Counted from the first letter of the stretch, positions 26,887-36,668 are shown. The stretch is 64,000 bases of DNA from Flammeovirga sp. SJP92 (GCF_001583495.1 NZ_LQAQ01000015.1:310001-374000); one strand, 5' to 3'. Translations and numbers: made by a program. The notes: a model not told the origin generated them from the letters alone.

Positions 26887-26920
26887 TAAAAAAAACACCT
26901 TACCGTTTCTGGTAAGATGT
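26887..26920. terminator. Bidirectional terminator between SDR and MFS genes
   Basis: A 10-bp stem with one mismatch (26895-26904 with 26911-26920) and a 6-nt loop between convergent genes. An A run at 26888-26895 gives the T run for the minus-strand MFS gene; T-rich sequence follows on the plus strand. Confidence 0.75.
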
Positions 26921-26951
26921 TTCTATTTTATATTCAAATAACCTGACTGAC

Positions 26952-28229
26952 TTAGTCTAAGTTATGTTTATATCCAACTAAAGCGTAGTATATAAGGTAA
27001 GCCTCACAAATGATTACAATTGTCCAAGTCATTTGCCAATCGCCTAATGCATCAGCACTAACACCTTGCAACCAAGGAAGGATAGCACCACCTGCAACAC
27101 CAATCATTAATGCACCTGAACCTTTTGCAGTATATGGACCTAATTTATCAATCGCTAAAGCGAAGATTGCTCCCCACATGATTGAGTGCATTAAACCAAT
27201 ACCTACTAATAACCATAATTGTTGAGTCAACATACCTGCTACAGTTAATACTAAAGCAATTCCTGCAGTTACTAATAATTGAGTTTGTCCAGGAATTTTC
27301 GCTAAGAAAGAACCACAAAGACGACCTACTAACATTGATCCCCAGTATAATGTAGCCATGAATGCATACGTTTCTTTAGGAATACCAATTTGCTTTGCAT
27401 GAAGAACAATATTTGAACCTACTGCTACCTCAGCACCTACATAAACGAAGATGGCAATTACACCTAAAGTTAAGTGCTTGAAGCTCCAAATAGATTTTGT
27501 AAGAGTAGAAGGGTCAACTTCTTCTCCGTCTTCTGAAGCCATTGGGTTTGGCAAATCAATTTTACCTAAAACGCCAGCAACTACTGCAATAATTACCATC
27601 AGAATTGATAATGGTAATAAGATTTGAGCTACTTCTGGAGCTACACCACCAAAGATAATACTCGCTACGAAAATTGGAGCGATAGTAGTACCAATAGAGT
27701 TCAAAGCACCAGCAATACTTAAACGAGTTACAGAAGATGTTCCAGGAACAACACAAACCGCGATGAATGGGTTAATAACAGTCTGCAATACCGCCATTGC
27801 ACATCCTAAAGCATATGATCCTACTAAGAAGATAAAGAACGCTTGAGGAACACTTGACTCTCCAATAGCAACTGATGGCAAATCAGCAAATTTAGCAGAT
27901 AAAGCTTCAATTCCTAAGGCTGCTACAAGCATAATCAGACCTCTGATCAATGTAGCTTTATGACCTTTGTTATCTACCCAGCTAGAGGCAATATTACCCA
28001 TAGTTGGATAACCCATAAAGAATGCAAACGTAATGAACGTTGCTAATGTGTTTTGTAAAGCACCTGCTTCAGAAAGTAACGCTTCCTGTAAAGGAGCTTG
28101 GAATTGTTGGTTTACTACAGTTAAGAAACCTACAATGAACATTAAGCCTACCATAATTAGGAAAGGCCCTGTGTTGTTTTTTTTAGTTTGAACGTCTTTC
28201 ACAATCGTTTTTTCTATAGTTTCACTCAT
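26952..28229 (-). CDS. FHS-family sugar MFS transporter (FucP/GluP-like)
   Basis: 425 residues and about 12 membrane segments. The N-terminal segment VGFLTVVNQQFQAPLQEALL and the central SRLSIAGALNSIGTTIAP-like segment (here TRLSIAGALNSIG) match fucose/glucose-galactose:H+ symporters of the FHS branch of the MFS. Cytoplasmic membrane. Substrate likely a monosaccharide such as fucose, glucose or galactose, but this cannot be fixed by sequence alone. It is transcribed alone: a shared terminator with the SDR gene on one side and a 316-bp gap on the other. No sugar kinase or isomerase is adjacent. Confidence 0.85.
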   Translation of the reverse strand: MSETIEKTIVKDVQTKKNNTGPFLIMVGLMFIVGFLTVVNQQFQAPLQEALLSEAGALQNTLATFITFAFFMGYPTMGNIASSWVDNKGHKATLIRGLIMLVAALGIEALSAKFADLPSVAIGESSVPQAFFIFLVGSYALGCAMAVLQTVINPFIAVCVVPGTSSVTRLSIAGALNSIGTTIAPIFVASIIFGGVAPEVAQILLPLSILMVIIAVVAGVLGKIDLPNPMASEDGEEVDPSTLTKSIWSFKHLTLGVIAIFVYVGAEVAVGSNIVLHAKQIGIPKETYAFMATLYWGSMLVGRLCGSFLAKIPGQTQLLVTAGIALVLTVAGMLTQQLWLLVGIGLMHSIMWGAIFALAIDKLGPYTAKGSGALMIGVAGGAILPWLQGVSADALGDWQMTWTIVIICEAYLIYYALVGYKHNLD

Positions 28230-28545
28230 CGTTTTGAGACAAAATTGTTAATTAAAAAGTGTTTTAAGTGGACTCATTAGTGATCAAAATAATAGGACGA
28301 ATAATACTTTAATTCATTATCCCTTAAAAAACCTAAACCGTTTGCAATATAGATTTAGAATTTTGAAAGTAAGAATGACACTTATCAGTTTTATCCAATA
28401 TCATCATTTTAGAGTCACATTTTAACAAATAAAAACATTTGTTATAAATTCCGCTGAAACCCCTTTTCACTTGAAATATATTTCTTTTTTTTTAATTCTA
28501 TTCAAAAAATGTTTGCATTCATAGGAGTTTATTGCAACTTTAAAT
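28230..28545. other. Divergent promoter region between the MFS and DUF445 genes
   Basis: 316 bp of AT-rich DNA between two genes reading away from each other, so it must hold both promoters. I could not find an exact TAnnTTTG element or any repeat or hairpin of note. Confidence 0.45.
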
Positions 28546-31500
28546 ATGATCAGTGAAGTTCTATTAAAAATATTTTCAGGTTCTGTCGTTGGTTACACCA
28601 CTAACGATCTCGCACTTAGAATGTTATTCGAAAAAGTGATGGGTATCCCCAGTATTGTGGAGCAGACAAAGGATGAATTTATTAATAATATCAGTCAATT
28701 AGTTGAATCCGAAATCATCAGACATGACAACATCAGCGAGGAAGTGAAAAAAGAAAGCTTCCAAAACGCTTTGCAACTCATGCTGACGGAGTTTATTGAG
28801 ACGCATTTGAAGGAAGCGTTCCGAGAAGATGAACTTATTGCAGAGATTCCAGAAATCGACACTTCTATTGACAGGTTTATCGCATTGATAGACGAACAAT
28901 CAAAAGACACTATCCGAAAAGGGTTGAATGGTCTTTTGATGAATTCTCACATCACTGATTTTACTTCAAAACAACACATACGTTATATCTGTGATCAGTC
29001 TTTTGATATTATTCTTTCTATTCTAAAGAAAGAGAACCTTATCGAAATGCTGACTAATGATATATGGCACGAGTTCAAAAGGGAACAAGTGAAGAGTGTT
29101 GTCTCCCCTATTCTTTTTGAAGCGCTTGATCAATACACTGGTGATTTCTTTGATGAACTTCATGAGTTGATCAAAAATGATGAACTGCCACTGAACAATT
29201 TCATTGATAACTTTTTGAAGCAAATCGAGAACGATGAATTGATTTTAAAATTGAGTCAATCCATCTCTCAAAAAAGTATCAGTGAACTGTTAGGCTCAGG
29301 CGATCATGTGAATATTGCCAAAGAGGTGCACCGAATTCTGGACATGGAACTTCAGGATCAAAGTGAAAGTGCGCCCATCAAGAGACTAATCAATATTTTA
29401 ATTGATGTGGTGAGTCAAGAGGAAACGACTATTTTTGATATTCTCCCTCCTACCATTGCTGAAAATTTTGAGAACTTCCTCAGAAATAATATTCCTATTA
29501 TTCTAGATGCCGTTGTAGAATGGATTCAAGAAAATAGAGAAGAAATCAATCACTTGGTCAATGAGGCTTTTGAAGAAGAAGCTACGTTTATTGGCCGTTG
29601 GCTCATGGGAATTTTTGTGGACAGCGTCAGTGAGCGTTTCAAAGTGGTAGATGAGATCATTCATATTGCCAATGATCAAAAAACAGATCAGAACTCAAAA
29701 GCACTTGCAGAACAAGGAGCTGAGTTTATGCTGGATTATTTAAAAAAGAATAGCATTGGCAGTTTGATTCAGAAGTTTGACCAAAAGGGATTGATTGATA
29801 CCATTCATGCTCTTTTGAAAACTTTAGTGGATGAAAAGCTCTTAGGGCAAGGTGCCAACTCTATGTCTTCCATTATGGATAGACGAATTGAAAGTATTTG
29901 GTCATCCGACAGACAACATGAAGACCTTTCTAAGCTTTTCAACTTTTTGATTGATGAACAACTGATCTCGAAATTCATCTATCAAAAGAAATCAACAGAA
30001 AAAGCTAAAAAAATTGTAAGTGAGCGTCTGGACCGTATCAAAGATCAACCTCTGTACTCTTTATTCACAGATGCTACGATTTCAAATTTTGGAACTAAGA
30101 CACAAAATTTCTCTGAAGAAATCATGCTTTCCGAAAAAGTAAATATCTCCAAGACATTGGAAGGTATAATTGATAAAGAAATCACACAAAAGCCTTTTTC
30201 GGCATTAATTGGAGCTAATACTGTAGAAAAATGGACTCCAAAATTAAAGAAACTTTCGGTTTCCTTTATCAAGGATGAATTTGAGAAAGGAAAAAAACGT
30301 CCGATTCATGACTTGGTGAAGATTGCTCAAAAAAGTGCTTCTCTCCCTAAGAAATTAACTTCCGGAATAGTCGGTTATATTGATCGAAATATCAATCGTC
30401 TGATGAAAGGGCAAGTCAGCAGGATTGTAGCAGATAATCTTCAGAATAAACACAATAAATTACCTGAAATGGTGAAAGGGTTTATGGGTGAAAACATGAA
30501 ACCTATTACCTACTTCGGGGCCTTTTTAGGTGCAATAGCAGGTGGGCTGACAGCATATGTACCAATGGGTGAAAATCCTTTGAGCCTAGGCTTGAACATT
30601 GCATTGGTGTATGGCATCACAGGTCTTGCCACGAACTGGATTGCCATTAAAATGATTTTCAGGCCGTACGCACCAAAGTATGTATTTGGAATGCAAGTAC
30701 CTTTTACGCCAAGTGTTGTTTCTGCCAACAAGCAGAATTTTGCCAATAATATGGGTAAATTCGTAGGGCAACAACTTCTCAATGAAGAATCCATTGGCAA
30801 TGACATACAAGGAAAGTTATCTACACTGAAAGACAATATTTACAATACTTTTGTTGAAACGGATTACCGTACGCTGGACATCCTATTAGAAACAGAAAAG
30901 AAGGGTATTGCAAAAAAAGTCAGTAAAGACTTCACACATAACCTCTTCTCAAAAAGGTATGAATACGCTCAGACGTTTGCTAATAAAATAGAAGAGGAAC
31001 TTGTTAAGATCGATTCATTCCCTGCAAGTTCTTTACAAACAAAGTTCATTGACTTTGCACATAAAGATGCAGTTTATGAAACCTTATCTAAATTCTTGAC
31101 TGATAAGGTGATCGACCTTTTCAACAATGACTTAATGCTCAATGATGCTATTCCAGACAAGTTTGTGGACCAGATGTTTGACGCTGTAAAACAAATACTG
31201 AAAAAGCAACTGGATAAAGCACATCAATGGATCTTAAAAGACGATTTATTTGATGAGTTGAAAAAAGTCTTCAGAGACAAACTGATTGAATATAGAAGTA
31301 AGTCGCTCAATGATATTCCGATTTTCAGCAACAATAAGATCAAAATCAAAGAAAGCATTTGGAAATTGATGATTGACACACTTCAAAAGGATGATTTCCA
31401 GAGAAAAATCCTATACTTCTTTGAAAAACAGTTGCTGGACATTTCAAATCAAGAGCAACCGATCAGAACACTTTTTGGAGGTAAACCTTATGAAGCTTTA

Positions 31501-32676
31501 CAGGCCAATAGCATCCAAATTGTGGATCAATTGATACATAGAGTCATCAATCATCTCAAAGAGAATGATGAGAAAATTGCTGAAGATGTTTACACTTCTG
31601 TGATCAAGAAACGAAGAATGGCTGCTCTTTATGAAGGGAATATCAAAAGAACTTCAATGGCATTGACCAATAAAAAAATCCCTGATCTGTTAATGAAAGG
31701 ATTACCTGACATTACAAAAAAAATACAGGATAGAATTTCAATTATTGCCAGAGAAACGAAGATCAAAGATTTAAATGTTGCCATCAACAATGAGCCTATC
31801 AAGGATACTATTTTAGGATTGCTTCAAAACCATAGATTGCTCACAAGTGTTCAGTTTGTATTGAACCGCATTGTGGATGAAATTTTTGAAACAAAGATCG
31901 AGAAAATATTAAGTGTAGGCTCTATTTCCGAAGGAGAGCTTTATGATCAATTAAGTCAGAACCTCGCTCCTGAAATTGAAATTATCCGTAATCACCTCTC
32001 CGATCAAATTTCTAATGATGAAAAGAAAGAAAAGGTTATCAATGAGCTTTCGGATATCATCAAAGAAATCTCTAAAAAAGTGATTCTTTCTAAAAAGGTT
32101 AAAGATATTTTCAAAAATACTAAGGAAGATGATCTGCGTGAGGGCATTAAGAATACATTTACTATTTTATTGAATTCTAGATCCTCTCAAAAATTCATCA
32201 GTACGATTGCCCATCACATCGCAGAGTACCTTGAAAATAATGGCATCTCTGAAATTGTAAATCATGAACAACTTATTTATGATGTAGAAAGGGGGATTGC
32301 AAAGTCGTTAGAAAACAATAAAAATCAAGAAGTGATCAGAGAGTTAATCAAAAATCTCTCTGTAATATTCCTCAATGATTTCAATAAATGCCTCACCACA
32401 GAAACGAAGAATTATCTTTTGAGTAAGATGCTGGATGGACTGATGAAATCTGCTTCACCTCACACAGGAGCACTCATCAGAACCATCGATTTTCAAGGAA
32501 TTGTGGTCAATGAGATCAATCAAATGGACCCTGCCAAAATTGAAGAACTGTTTTATGGTTTTGCAGGCATGTATTTCAGAAGGTTGATTATCTATGGTTT
32601 CTTCCTTGGTTTACCAATTGGCGCCATGTTAGATTTCGGGCTGATTCAATTAGTTTCTTTTGTATTAAAAGAGTAA
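28546..32676 (+). CDS. Very large DUF445 family membrane-associated protein
   Basis: 1376 residues, roughly three times the usual DUF445 protein (~400). The family signature appears twice: at the N-terminus, SVVGYTTNDLALRMLF (about 13-28), and again in the middle (about 655-715), with hydrophobic FGAFLGAIAGGLTAYVP and GLATNWIAIKMIFRPYAP. A final hydrophobic hairpin is at about 1345-1372. Between these are long helical, highly charged stretches. The arrangement suggests two DUF445 halves fused head to tail, anchored in the membrane at three places with two long helical domains. DUF445 (YheB/YjiN-like) has no agreed function. Confidence 0.82.
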   Translation: MISEVLLKIFSGSVVGYTTNDLALRMLFEKVMGIPSIVEQTKDEFINNISQLVESEIIRHDNISEEVKKESFQNALQLMLTEFIETHLKEAFREDELIAEIPEIDTSIDRFIALIDEQSKDTIRKGLNGLLMNSHITDFTSKQHIRYICDQSFDIILSILKKENLIEMLTNDIWHEFKREQVKSVVSPILFEALDQYTGDFFDELHELIKNDELPLNNFIDNFLKQIENDELILKLSQSISQKSISELLGSGDHVNIAKEVHRILDMELQDQSESAPIKRLINILIDVVSQEETTIFDILPPTIAENFENFLRNNIPIILDAVVEWIQENREEINHLVNEAFEEEATFIGRWLMGIFVDSVSERFKVVDEIIHIANDQKTDQNSKALAEQGAEFMLDYLKKNSIGSLIQKFDQKGLIDTIHALLKTLVDEKLLGQGANSMSSIMDRRIESIWSSDRQHEDLSKLFNFLIDEQLISKFIYQKKSTEKAKKIVSERLDRIKDQPLYSLFTDATISNFGTKTQNFSEEIMLSEKVNISKTLEGIIDKEITQKPFSALIGANTVEKWTPKLKKLSVSFIKDEFEKGKKRPIHDLVKIAQKSASLPKKLTSGIVGYIDRNINRLMKGQVSRIVADNLQNKHNKLPEMVKGFMGENMKPITYFGAFLGAIAGGLTAYVPMGENPLSLGLNIALVYGITGLATNWIAIKMIFRPYAPKYVFGMQVPFTPSVVSANKQNFANNMGKFVGQQLLNEESIGNDIQGKLSTLKDNIYNTFVETDYRTLDILLETEKKGIAKKVSKDFTHNLFSKRYEYAQTFANKIEEELVKIDSFPASSLQTKFIDFAHKDAVYETLSKFLTDKVIDLFNNDLMLNDAIPDKFVDQMFDAVKQILKKQLDKAHQWILKDDLFDELKKVFRDKLIEYRSKSLNDIPIFSNNKIKIKESIWKLMIDTLQKDDFQRKILYFFEKQLLDISNQEQPIRTLFGGKPYEALQANSIQIVDQLIHRVINHLKENDEKIAEDVYTSVIKKRRMAALYEGNIKRTSMALTNKKIPDLLMKGLPDITKKIQDRISIIARETKIKDLNVAINNEPIKDTILGLLQNHRLLTSVQFVLNRIVDEIFETKIEKILSVGSISEGELYDQLSQNLAPEIEIIRNHLSDQISNDEKKEKVINELSDIIKEISKKVILSKKVKDIFKNTKEDDLREGIKNTFTILLNSRSSQKFISTIAHHIAEYLENNGISEIVNHEQLIYDVERGIAKSLENNKNQEVIRELIKNLSVIFLNDFNKCLTTETKNYLLSKMLDGLMKSASPHTGALIRTIDFQGIVVNEINQMDPAKIEELFYGFAGMYFRRLIIYGFFLGLPIGAMLDFGLIQLVSFVLKE

Positions 32677-32708
32677 ATTATAGATATAAGTACAAATTCA
32701 AAATTACC

Positions 32709-32920
32709 TAATACTAATTCTATTTATTGTTTTGCGATTACTTCCTTCAAAAAACTTTTAATAGAACCACTATTAATACGTTTTTTAGCGTTGTACTCAC
32801 AAAAAATAAATTAGTAATACTAATTCTATTTATTGTTTTGCGATTACTTCCTTCAAAAAACTTTTAATAGAACCACTATTAATACGTTTTTTAGCGTTGT
32901 ACTCACAAAAAATAAATTAG
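32709..32920 (+). repeat. Perfect 106-bp tandem duplication
   Basis: Bases 32709-32814 are repeated exactly at 32815-32920, head to tail with nothing between. It fills most of the 299-bp region upstream of the gene at 32976. The identity means recent origin or an assembly artefact. Confidence 0.95.
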
Positions 32921-32975
32921 AGTTAACTATGATTTATTTTTGACTTAGTACTTAAAAACCAATATCTTTTTAAAA

Positions 32976-33764
32976 ATGAAAGCTACCTCTCTACTGTTCA
33001 TATCTCTCTTTTTGCTGTTCAATATTTCTTTTGCTCAAGGCAAGAAAACGGTGCAAACTATAGAGCACGATTCCACCATTACGATGATGCGTAATAATAT
33101 TGTCCGCTTCAATTTGACACCTTATTTGCTATGGGGAAGCGGCAATTATGTTTTTGGCTATGAAAGGAGAATTAATGATTTCCAAACCATTTCATTGAAT
33201 GTAGGAAGTCTGACCTTTCCCAAATTGGTCAATCTCCCTCTAGGAACTGGAGTCGCAAGAGATTTTAAAAACACAGGTTACAGTTTCGCTATCGACTACA
33301 GACGCTATTTCAAGAAAAGAAATAGAGGATTTGCTCCTGACGGTCTGTATTGGGGACCTTATGTTGCTTACTATAGATACAACTTGAGCAACAATGTCTC
33401 TTTTGATAGTTTAGGAGGAATGCCCGTACAAGGAGATCCTATTCAAGCGAAAATGGAAGGCAGTGCGGATATTTTCACTATTGGCGTTGAGTTGGGGTAT
33501 CAATTCGTAATCAAAAAAAGGATCGCTGTTGACCTCATTATGATTGGCCCCGGATGGGGAATGTACAGCGGTACATTGAAGCTTAATAGTGACGTTACTA
33601 TACCTGAAGAAGCTGAAGTATTACAGGAAATTAAAAATGGACTTGTCAATAAATTTCCTGTGCTTGATGGCTTATTAGATGGAGAAGAAATAAATACCAA
33701 TGGAGATTTCCGGACATGGACCGGCGGACTCCGGTTTGTCATACAGGTGGGATACGCCTTTTAA
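32976..33764 (+). CDS. Outer membrane beta-barrel protein (DUF3575-like)
   Basis: 262 residues; signal peptide 1-20 (ending ISFAQ). The rest alternates polar and hydrophobic residues as in a beta-barrel: FNLTPYLLWGSGNYVFGYERRI near the start, SFAIDYRRYFKKRNRGFAPDGLYWGPYVAYYRY, FTIGVELGYQF, and a C-terminal FVIQVGYAF ending in Phe, the typical outer-membrane insertion signal. It fits the broad DUF3575-type family; the role is unknown. Its upstream region carries the 106-bp tandem duplication. The next gene follows 88 bp on, same strand. Confidence 0.75.
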   Translation: MKATSLLFISLFLLFNISFAQGKKTVQTIEHDSTITMMRNNIVRFNLTPYLLWGSGNYVFGYERRINDFQTISLNVGSLTFPKLVNLPLGTGVARDFKNTGYSFAIDYRRYFKKRNRGFAPDGLYWGPYVAYYRYNLSNNVSFDSLGGMPVQGDPIQAKMEGSADIFTIGVELGYQFVIKKRIAVDLIMIGPGWGMYSGTLKLNSDVTIPEEAEVLQEIKNGLVNKFPVLDGLLDGEEINTNGDFRTWTGGLRFVIQVGYAF

Positions 33765-33852
33765 ATCCTGCATTTAATCGCAAATACGTACTAGGGCTTT
33801 GAAATGAAAAATTACTTCTGCCCTAGTACCCGAATTAACATTTTAATATACT

Positions 33853-34572
33853 ATGAGAACTTTCACGCTTATTTACTTGCTACTTTTAAGCTCAATCTGT
33901 TTTGGGCAATCTTTTGTTCCAGTTTTATCTGTAGATGGAATGACCGCCTCTAAAGAGGTGTATGTGATCAAAAACGATGGAACTAAAATAGAAGGAAAAA
34001 TCAGTTCTGCCACTTTGGTCAACGACATCTTGAAAAGTGTCAATATCAAATCAAAGGATGGTGTAAAATACAAATTCAAGGCCGTAGACATTAAAATTCT
34101 TGCTGTCAAGCCAACGGATGTTTTTCAATTTGAGCAATCCATGACTGCCGGTTCTATCCAAGAATTAATAGGAAGAGAATTTGATCAGGTTGTTGATCAA
34201 GAGTACGTTTATTATGAGCAGGCAATTCTTCCTGGCAAGAAAAATAAATTTGCTTTAATGCAATTGTTAAACCCAGGATTTGATCATGTAGTGAAGGTCT
34301 ATAAAGATCCGAATGCCAACGAAACGGGGAGTTTAAGTATTTCAGGTGTGAAAGTAACTGGAGGAATCGATAAGTCTTATTTAGTTTGTGACACGGGTTC
34401 CAACAGGGCTGTTCTTCTTCAAAAGAAGAAATATAAAAAGGAGGCTCAAAGCGTTATCTTCAGCAAGTGTCCTGATATTTTCAATAAATATTATGGAGAT
34501 GACAACTTCAATTGGAGAGATTTTGCTGAGCATGTTTATGTTTATGACCAACTGTGCAGTGAACAAGATTAG
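33853..34572 (+). CDS. Secreted protein of unknown function
   Basis: 239 residues; signal peptide 1-18 (ending CFGQ). Beta-rich N-terminal part with EVYVIKNDGTKIEGKI and YKFKAVDIKILAVK, like a small SH3-like or LSM-like fold often found at the start of Bacteroidota secreted proteins; a second half with GFDHVVKVYKDPNANETGS, and C-terminal KCPDIFNKYYGDD with Cys near the end. No catalytic motif. Possibly cotranscribed with the barrel protein 88 bp upstream. I do not recognise the family. Confidence 0.7.
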   Translation: MRTFTLIYLLLLSSICFGQSFVPVLSVDGMTASKEVYVIKNDGTKIEGKISSATLVNDILKSVNIKSKDGVKYKFKAVDIKILAVKPTDVFQFEQSMTAGSIQELIGREFDQVVDQEYVYYEQAILPGKKNKFALMQLLNPGFDHVVKVYKDPNANETGSLSISGVKVTGGIDKSYLVCDTGSNRAVLLQKKKYKKEAQSVIFSKCPDIFNKYYGDDNFNWRDFAEHVYVYDQLCSEQD

Positions 34573-34594
34573 TTAAATTAATTTCTTAACAACC

Positions 34595-34647
34595 AAAAAG
34601 TCCAATTTCCTCAGGTGTATATTCCTCAAGAAATTGGACTTTTTTTA
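34595..34647. terminator. Bidirectional terminator between secreted protein and SCO genes
   Basis: A perfect 15-bp stem (34595-34609 with 34630-34644), 20-nt loop, A run before and T run after. The SCO stop codon lies inside the right edge, so the minus-strand transcript forms its hairpin straight after the stop. Confidence 0.85.
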
Positions 34648-35289
34648 TGCTTCTTCTTTTAATGTTTGAATGTCTTTGACCAATTGACGCATTTCCAATT
34701 TGAGTGTACCATTATAAATGCCTCTGATTTTCTTATTCTGATCTACTAAAATAAAATGTTCGGTATGTAAAAACTCTGTACTGTCTTTTGTAAAACCTAA
34801 GTCTTCCTCCGCAAAATAAGACTGTCTTGCCAACTGATAAATCTCTCCTTTGGTTCCCGTCAGAAAATACCAGTTTTTTGAAGTGATTTCCTTGGCCGTT
34901 ACATATTCATGAAGTACTTCTACATTGTCAATCCAAGGAGTCACTGTGTAAGACATCAACTGTACATCCTCATCATTCGCATATTGATCATCTATGATTT
35001 TCATATTTTCGGTCATCACAGGACAAATACTACCACAACTTGTAAAAATAAAGTTGGCCACATGTACTTTCCCCTCTATGGCTTTTTGAGTCACAACCTG
35101 ATTATGCTGATTTCTCATTTCAAAATCACCAATTGAATGTGTGATTTTTTCATTTACCTCCTGATCTGTTGCCAGAAAATGAGGTGTGAAATCTGGTGTA
35201 TTATAAAACGGCAACTGTTTTTCACTTTTTGAACAACTCATATGAATGAAAACAACAGCCACTATTGCAATCCAATTAAAACGTCTCAT
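34645..35289 (-). CDS. SCO1/SenC family lipoprotein
   Basis: 214 residues from ATG 35289 (MRRFNWIAIVAVVFIHMSC); the frame is open further upstream but that part lies over the previous gene. A lipoprotein signal ends at Cys19. A thioredoxin-fold domain has the copper/thiol motif CGSICP (Cys85 and Cys89) and a downstream His in LHTEHFILVD. SCO proteins deliver copper to, or reduce, the CuA site of cytochrome c oxidase, in the periplasm on the inner membrane. Its start overlaps the end of the MORN-repeat gene by 14 bp, so translation is likely coupled. Confidence 0.9.
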   Translation of the reverse strand: MRRFNWIAIVAVVFIHMSCSKSEKQLPFYNTPDFTPHFLATDQEVNEKITHSIGDFEMRNQHNQVVTQKAIEGKVHVANFIFTSCGSICPVMTENMKIIDDQYANDEDVQLMSYTVTPWIDNVEVLHEYVTAKEITSKNWYFLTGTKGEIYQLARQSYFAEEDLGFTKDSTEFLHTEHFILVDQNKKIRGIYNGTLKLEMRQLVKDIQTLKEEA

Positions 35290-35866
35290 CTGATACATTA
35301 ATACAATTTTTTGTTCCCAACAATCCAAACCTTCTGCCATCTTTGATGACGTAATTGGCTTTGACTTTTCCATTGTCATACCACACCTGCTGTACTCCAG
35401 TCTCCTGCCCTTCATGATAGTTCTGATTTCTGATCAATCTTCCCATTACACTCCAAGCCTGAGCATTCCCTTCATAAAGATCATTTTTAAAATGAGTGAT
35501 AAATCGAGTTCTACCATCAGGAAAATACCCCACTTGCGTTCCTTCTTTTTTCCCTTCCTTATAAGTTCTCACTTCCTCTAACATTTTATTGGGGTAGTAC
35601 CTTGACCATGTCCCCTCTTTCAAACCATCATAGTATCTTCTGACACGAAGTGTATCCAAACCATTAGGGTAATTCCAGTAGATTGTGCCACTGAAACGTT
35701 TTCCATCGACATAAAAAACGCCCTTCGATGACTTTACTTTGACGGTATCAGCAAGAACCGTTTCTAATTGTAAAACTTTCTCTTTTTCCTGCTTTTGTTC
35801 ACAAGAAAAAGAGAAAACCACTAGGAAGAGTGATATACTAATTAGTTGAAGTACCTGGCGTTCCAT
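35276..35866 (-). CDS. MORN-repeat (YwqK-like) lipoprotein
   Basis: 196 residues from ATG 35866 (MERQVLQLISISLFLVVFSFSC), with a lipoprotein signal ending at Cys22. Body: MORN-variant repeats such as GKRFSGTIYWNYPNG, DGLKEGTWSRYYPNK, EGKKEGTQVGYFPDG, NDLYEGNAQAWSVMG and EGQETGVQQVWYDNGK. Such proteins are often auto-labelled YwqK antitoxins, but there is no toxin here and the name should not be taken as function. It overlaps the YHYH gene upstream by 29 bp and the SCO gene downstream by 14 bp. The role is likely structural in the envelope. Confidence 0.85.
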   Translation of the reverse strand: MERQVLQLISISLFLVVFSFSCEQKQEKEKVLQLETVLADTVKVKSSKGVFYVDGKRFSGTIYWNYPNGLDTLRVRRYYDGLKEGTWSRYYPNKMLEEVRTYKEGKKEGTQVGYFPDGRTRFITHFKNDLYEGNAQAWSVMGRLIRNQNYHEGQETGVQQVWYDNGKVKANYVIKDGRRFGLLGTKNCINVSDETF

Positions 35867-36668
35867 AATATCCATTTCCATTGATGTACGGGTCTTCTGC
35901 TGTAACATGATAATGATAAGTACCATCAGGGTAATCTTCTGTAGCATGTGAGTGACCGTGATAATCATCTAAATCGTCATTGCTGACAGCTGTTCCATTT
36001 TCTCTGGGTCCATAAACAGGGAAACCGTCCAGTAAGAAACCTAGTAAGCCTTCAGTACCAATTGTATCTTGGCTTGTCAAGTAAGTAGGTTCTAAATGAT
36101 AGTGATATTCACCCGTTTTTTGAGGATGACCATTATATTGATCAAAACTATAGATTTCATCTGTCAGAGGTTGATTATTTGGCCCCGCATATTGGTTATA
36201 AAAAGAAACACCATTGACAGCGATCCCCATTGTACCTAATGAAGTAGGCTGATGATTTGTTGCCTCTTGAGGATGCAATGGAAGCTTCACTACGCGATCG
36301 AAAGATGCAATTCTATTAGGGTTCAAATGAAAGTCATTACTGTTGTATGCCTCATAACGACTACTCCACTCTGTATCTTGATAATAAGGGCTGCCGTGAT
36401 CTGGCAAACCGTCTACCTCTATCACCACATAATCTCCTTCCACGTAAATATCAGAAGCTGCATAAATCTTTCTATAAACGGACAAATCTACAGTTGAATC
36501 ATCGTTAGAATCATCATCTGAGTTGTCATCATTAGAACTATCATCATTGATATCGTTGTCGTCGGAAGTTTGGTCTTGAGGTGTCACATTAGAATCATCC
36601 TCATTGCTGTTGGAACAATTCATAAAAAAAGTGCATAGCAGTAAAATAACAAAATAAGTCTTTCTCAT
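35838..36668 (-). CDS. YHYH domain lipoprotein
   Basis: 276 residues. Lipoprotein signal ending at Cys18 (FFMNC), then a very acidic Asp/Asn/Ser linker (about 22-60), then a domain with two copies of the YHYH box: GEYHYHLEP and GTYHYHVTA. There is also LLGFLLDGFPVYGPRE and HGHSHATEDYP, both hallmarks of the YHYH family (PF14240). The His-rich motifs suggest metal binding, plausibly copper given the SCO gene two genes down; that is inference. It is first in the overlapping YHYH-MORN-SCO operon. Confidence 0.9.
   Translation of the reverse strand: MRKTYFVILLLCTFFMNCSNSNEDDSNVTPQDQTSDDNDINDDSSNDDNSDDDSNDDSTVDLSVYRKIYAASDIYVEGDYVVIEVDGLPDHGSPYYQDTEWSSRYEAYNSNDFHLNPNRIASFDRVVKLPLHPQEATNHQPTSLGTMGIAVNGVSFYNQYAGPNNQPLTDEIYSFDQYNGHPQKTGEYHYHLEPTYLTSQDTIGTEGLLGFLLDGFPVYGPRENGTAVSNDDLDDYHGHSHATEDYPDGTYHYHVTAEDPYINGNGYYGTPGTSTN

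Noticed and set aside
32709-32920. Insertion sequence or CRISPR repeat
   Set aside because: Only two identical tandem copies, no transposase, no terminal inverted repeats and no spacers.
35276-35866. Toxin-antitoxin module (YwqK antitoxin label)
   Set aside because: The protein is a lipoprotein with MORN repeats in an operon with envelope proteins, and no toxin gene is adjacent.
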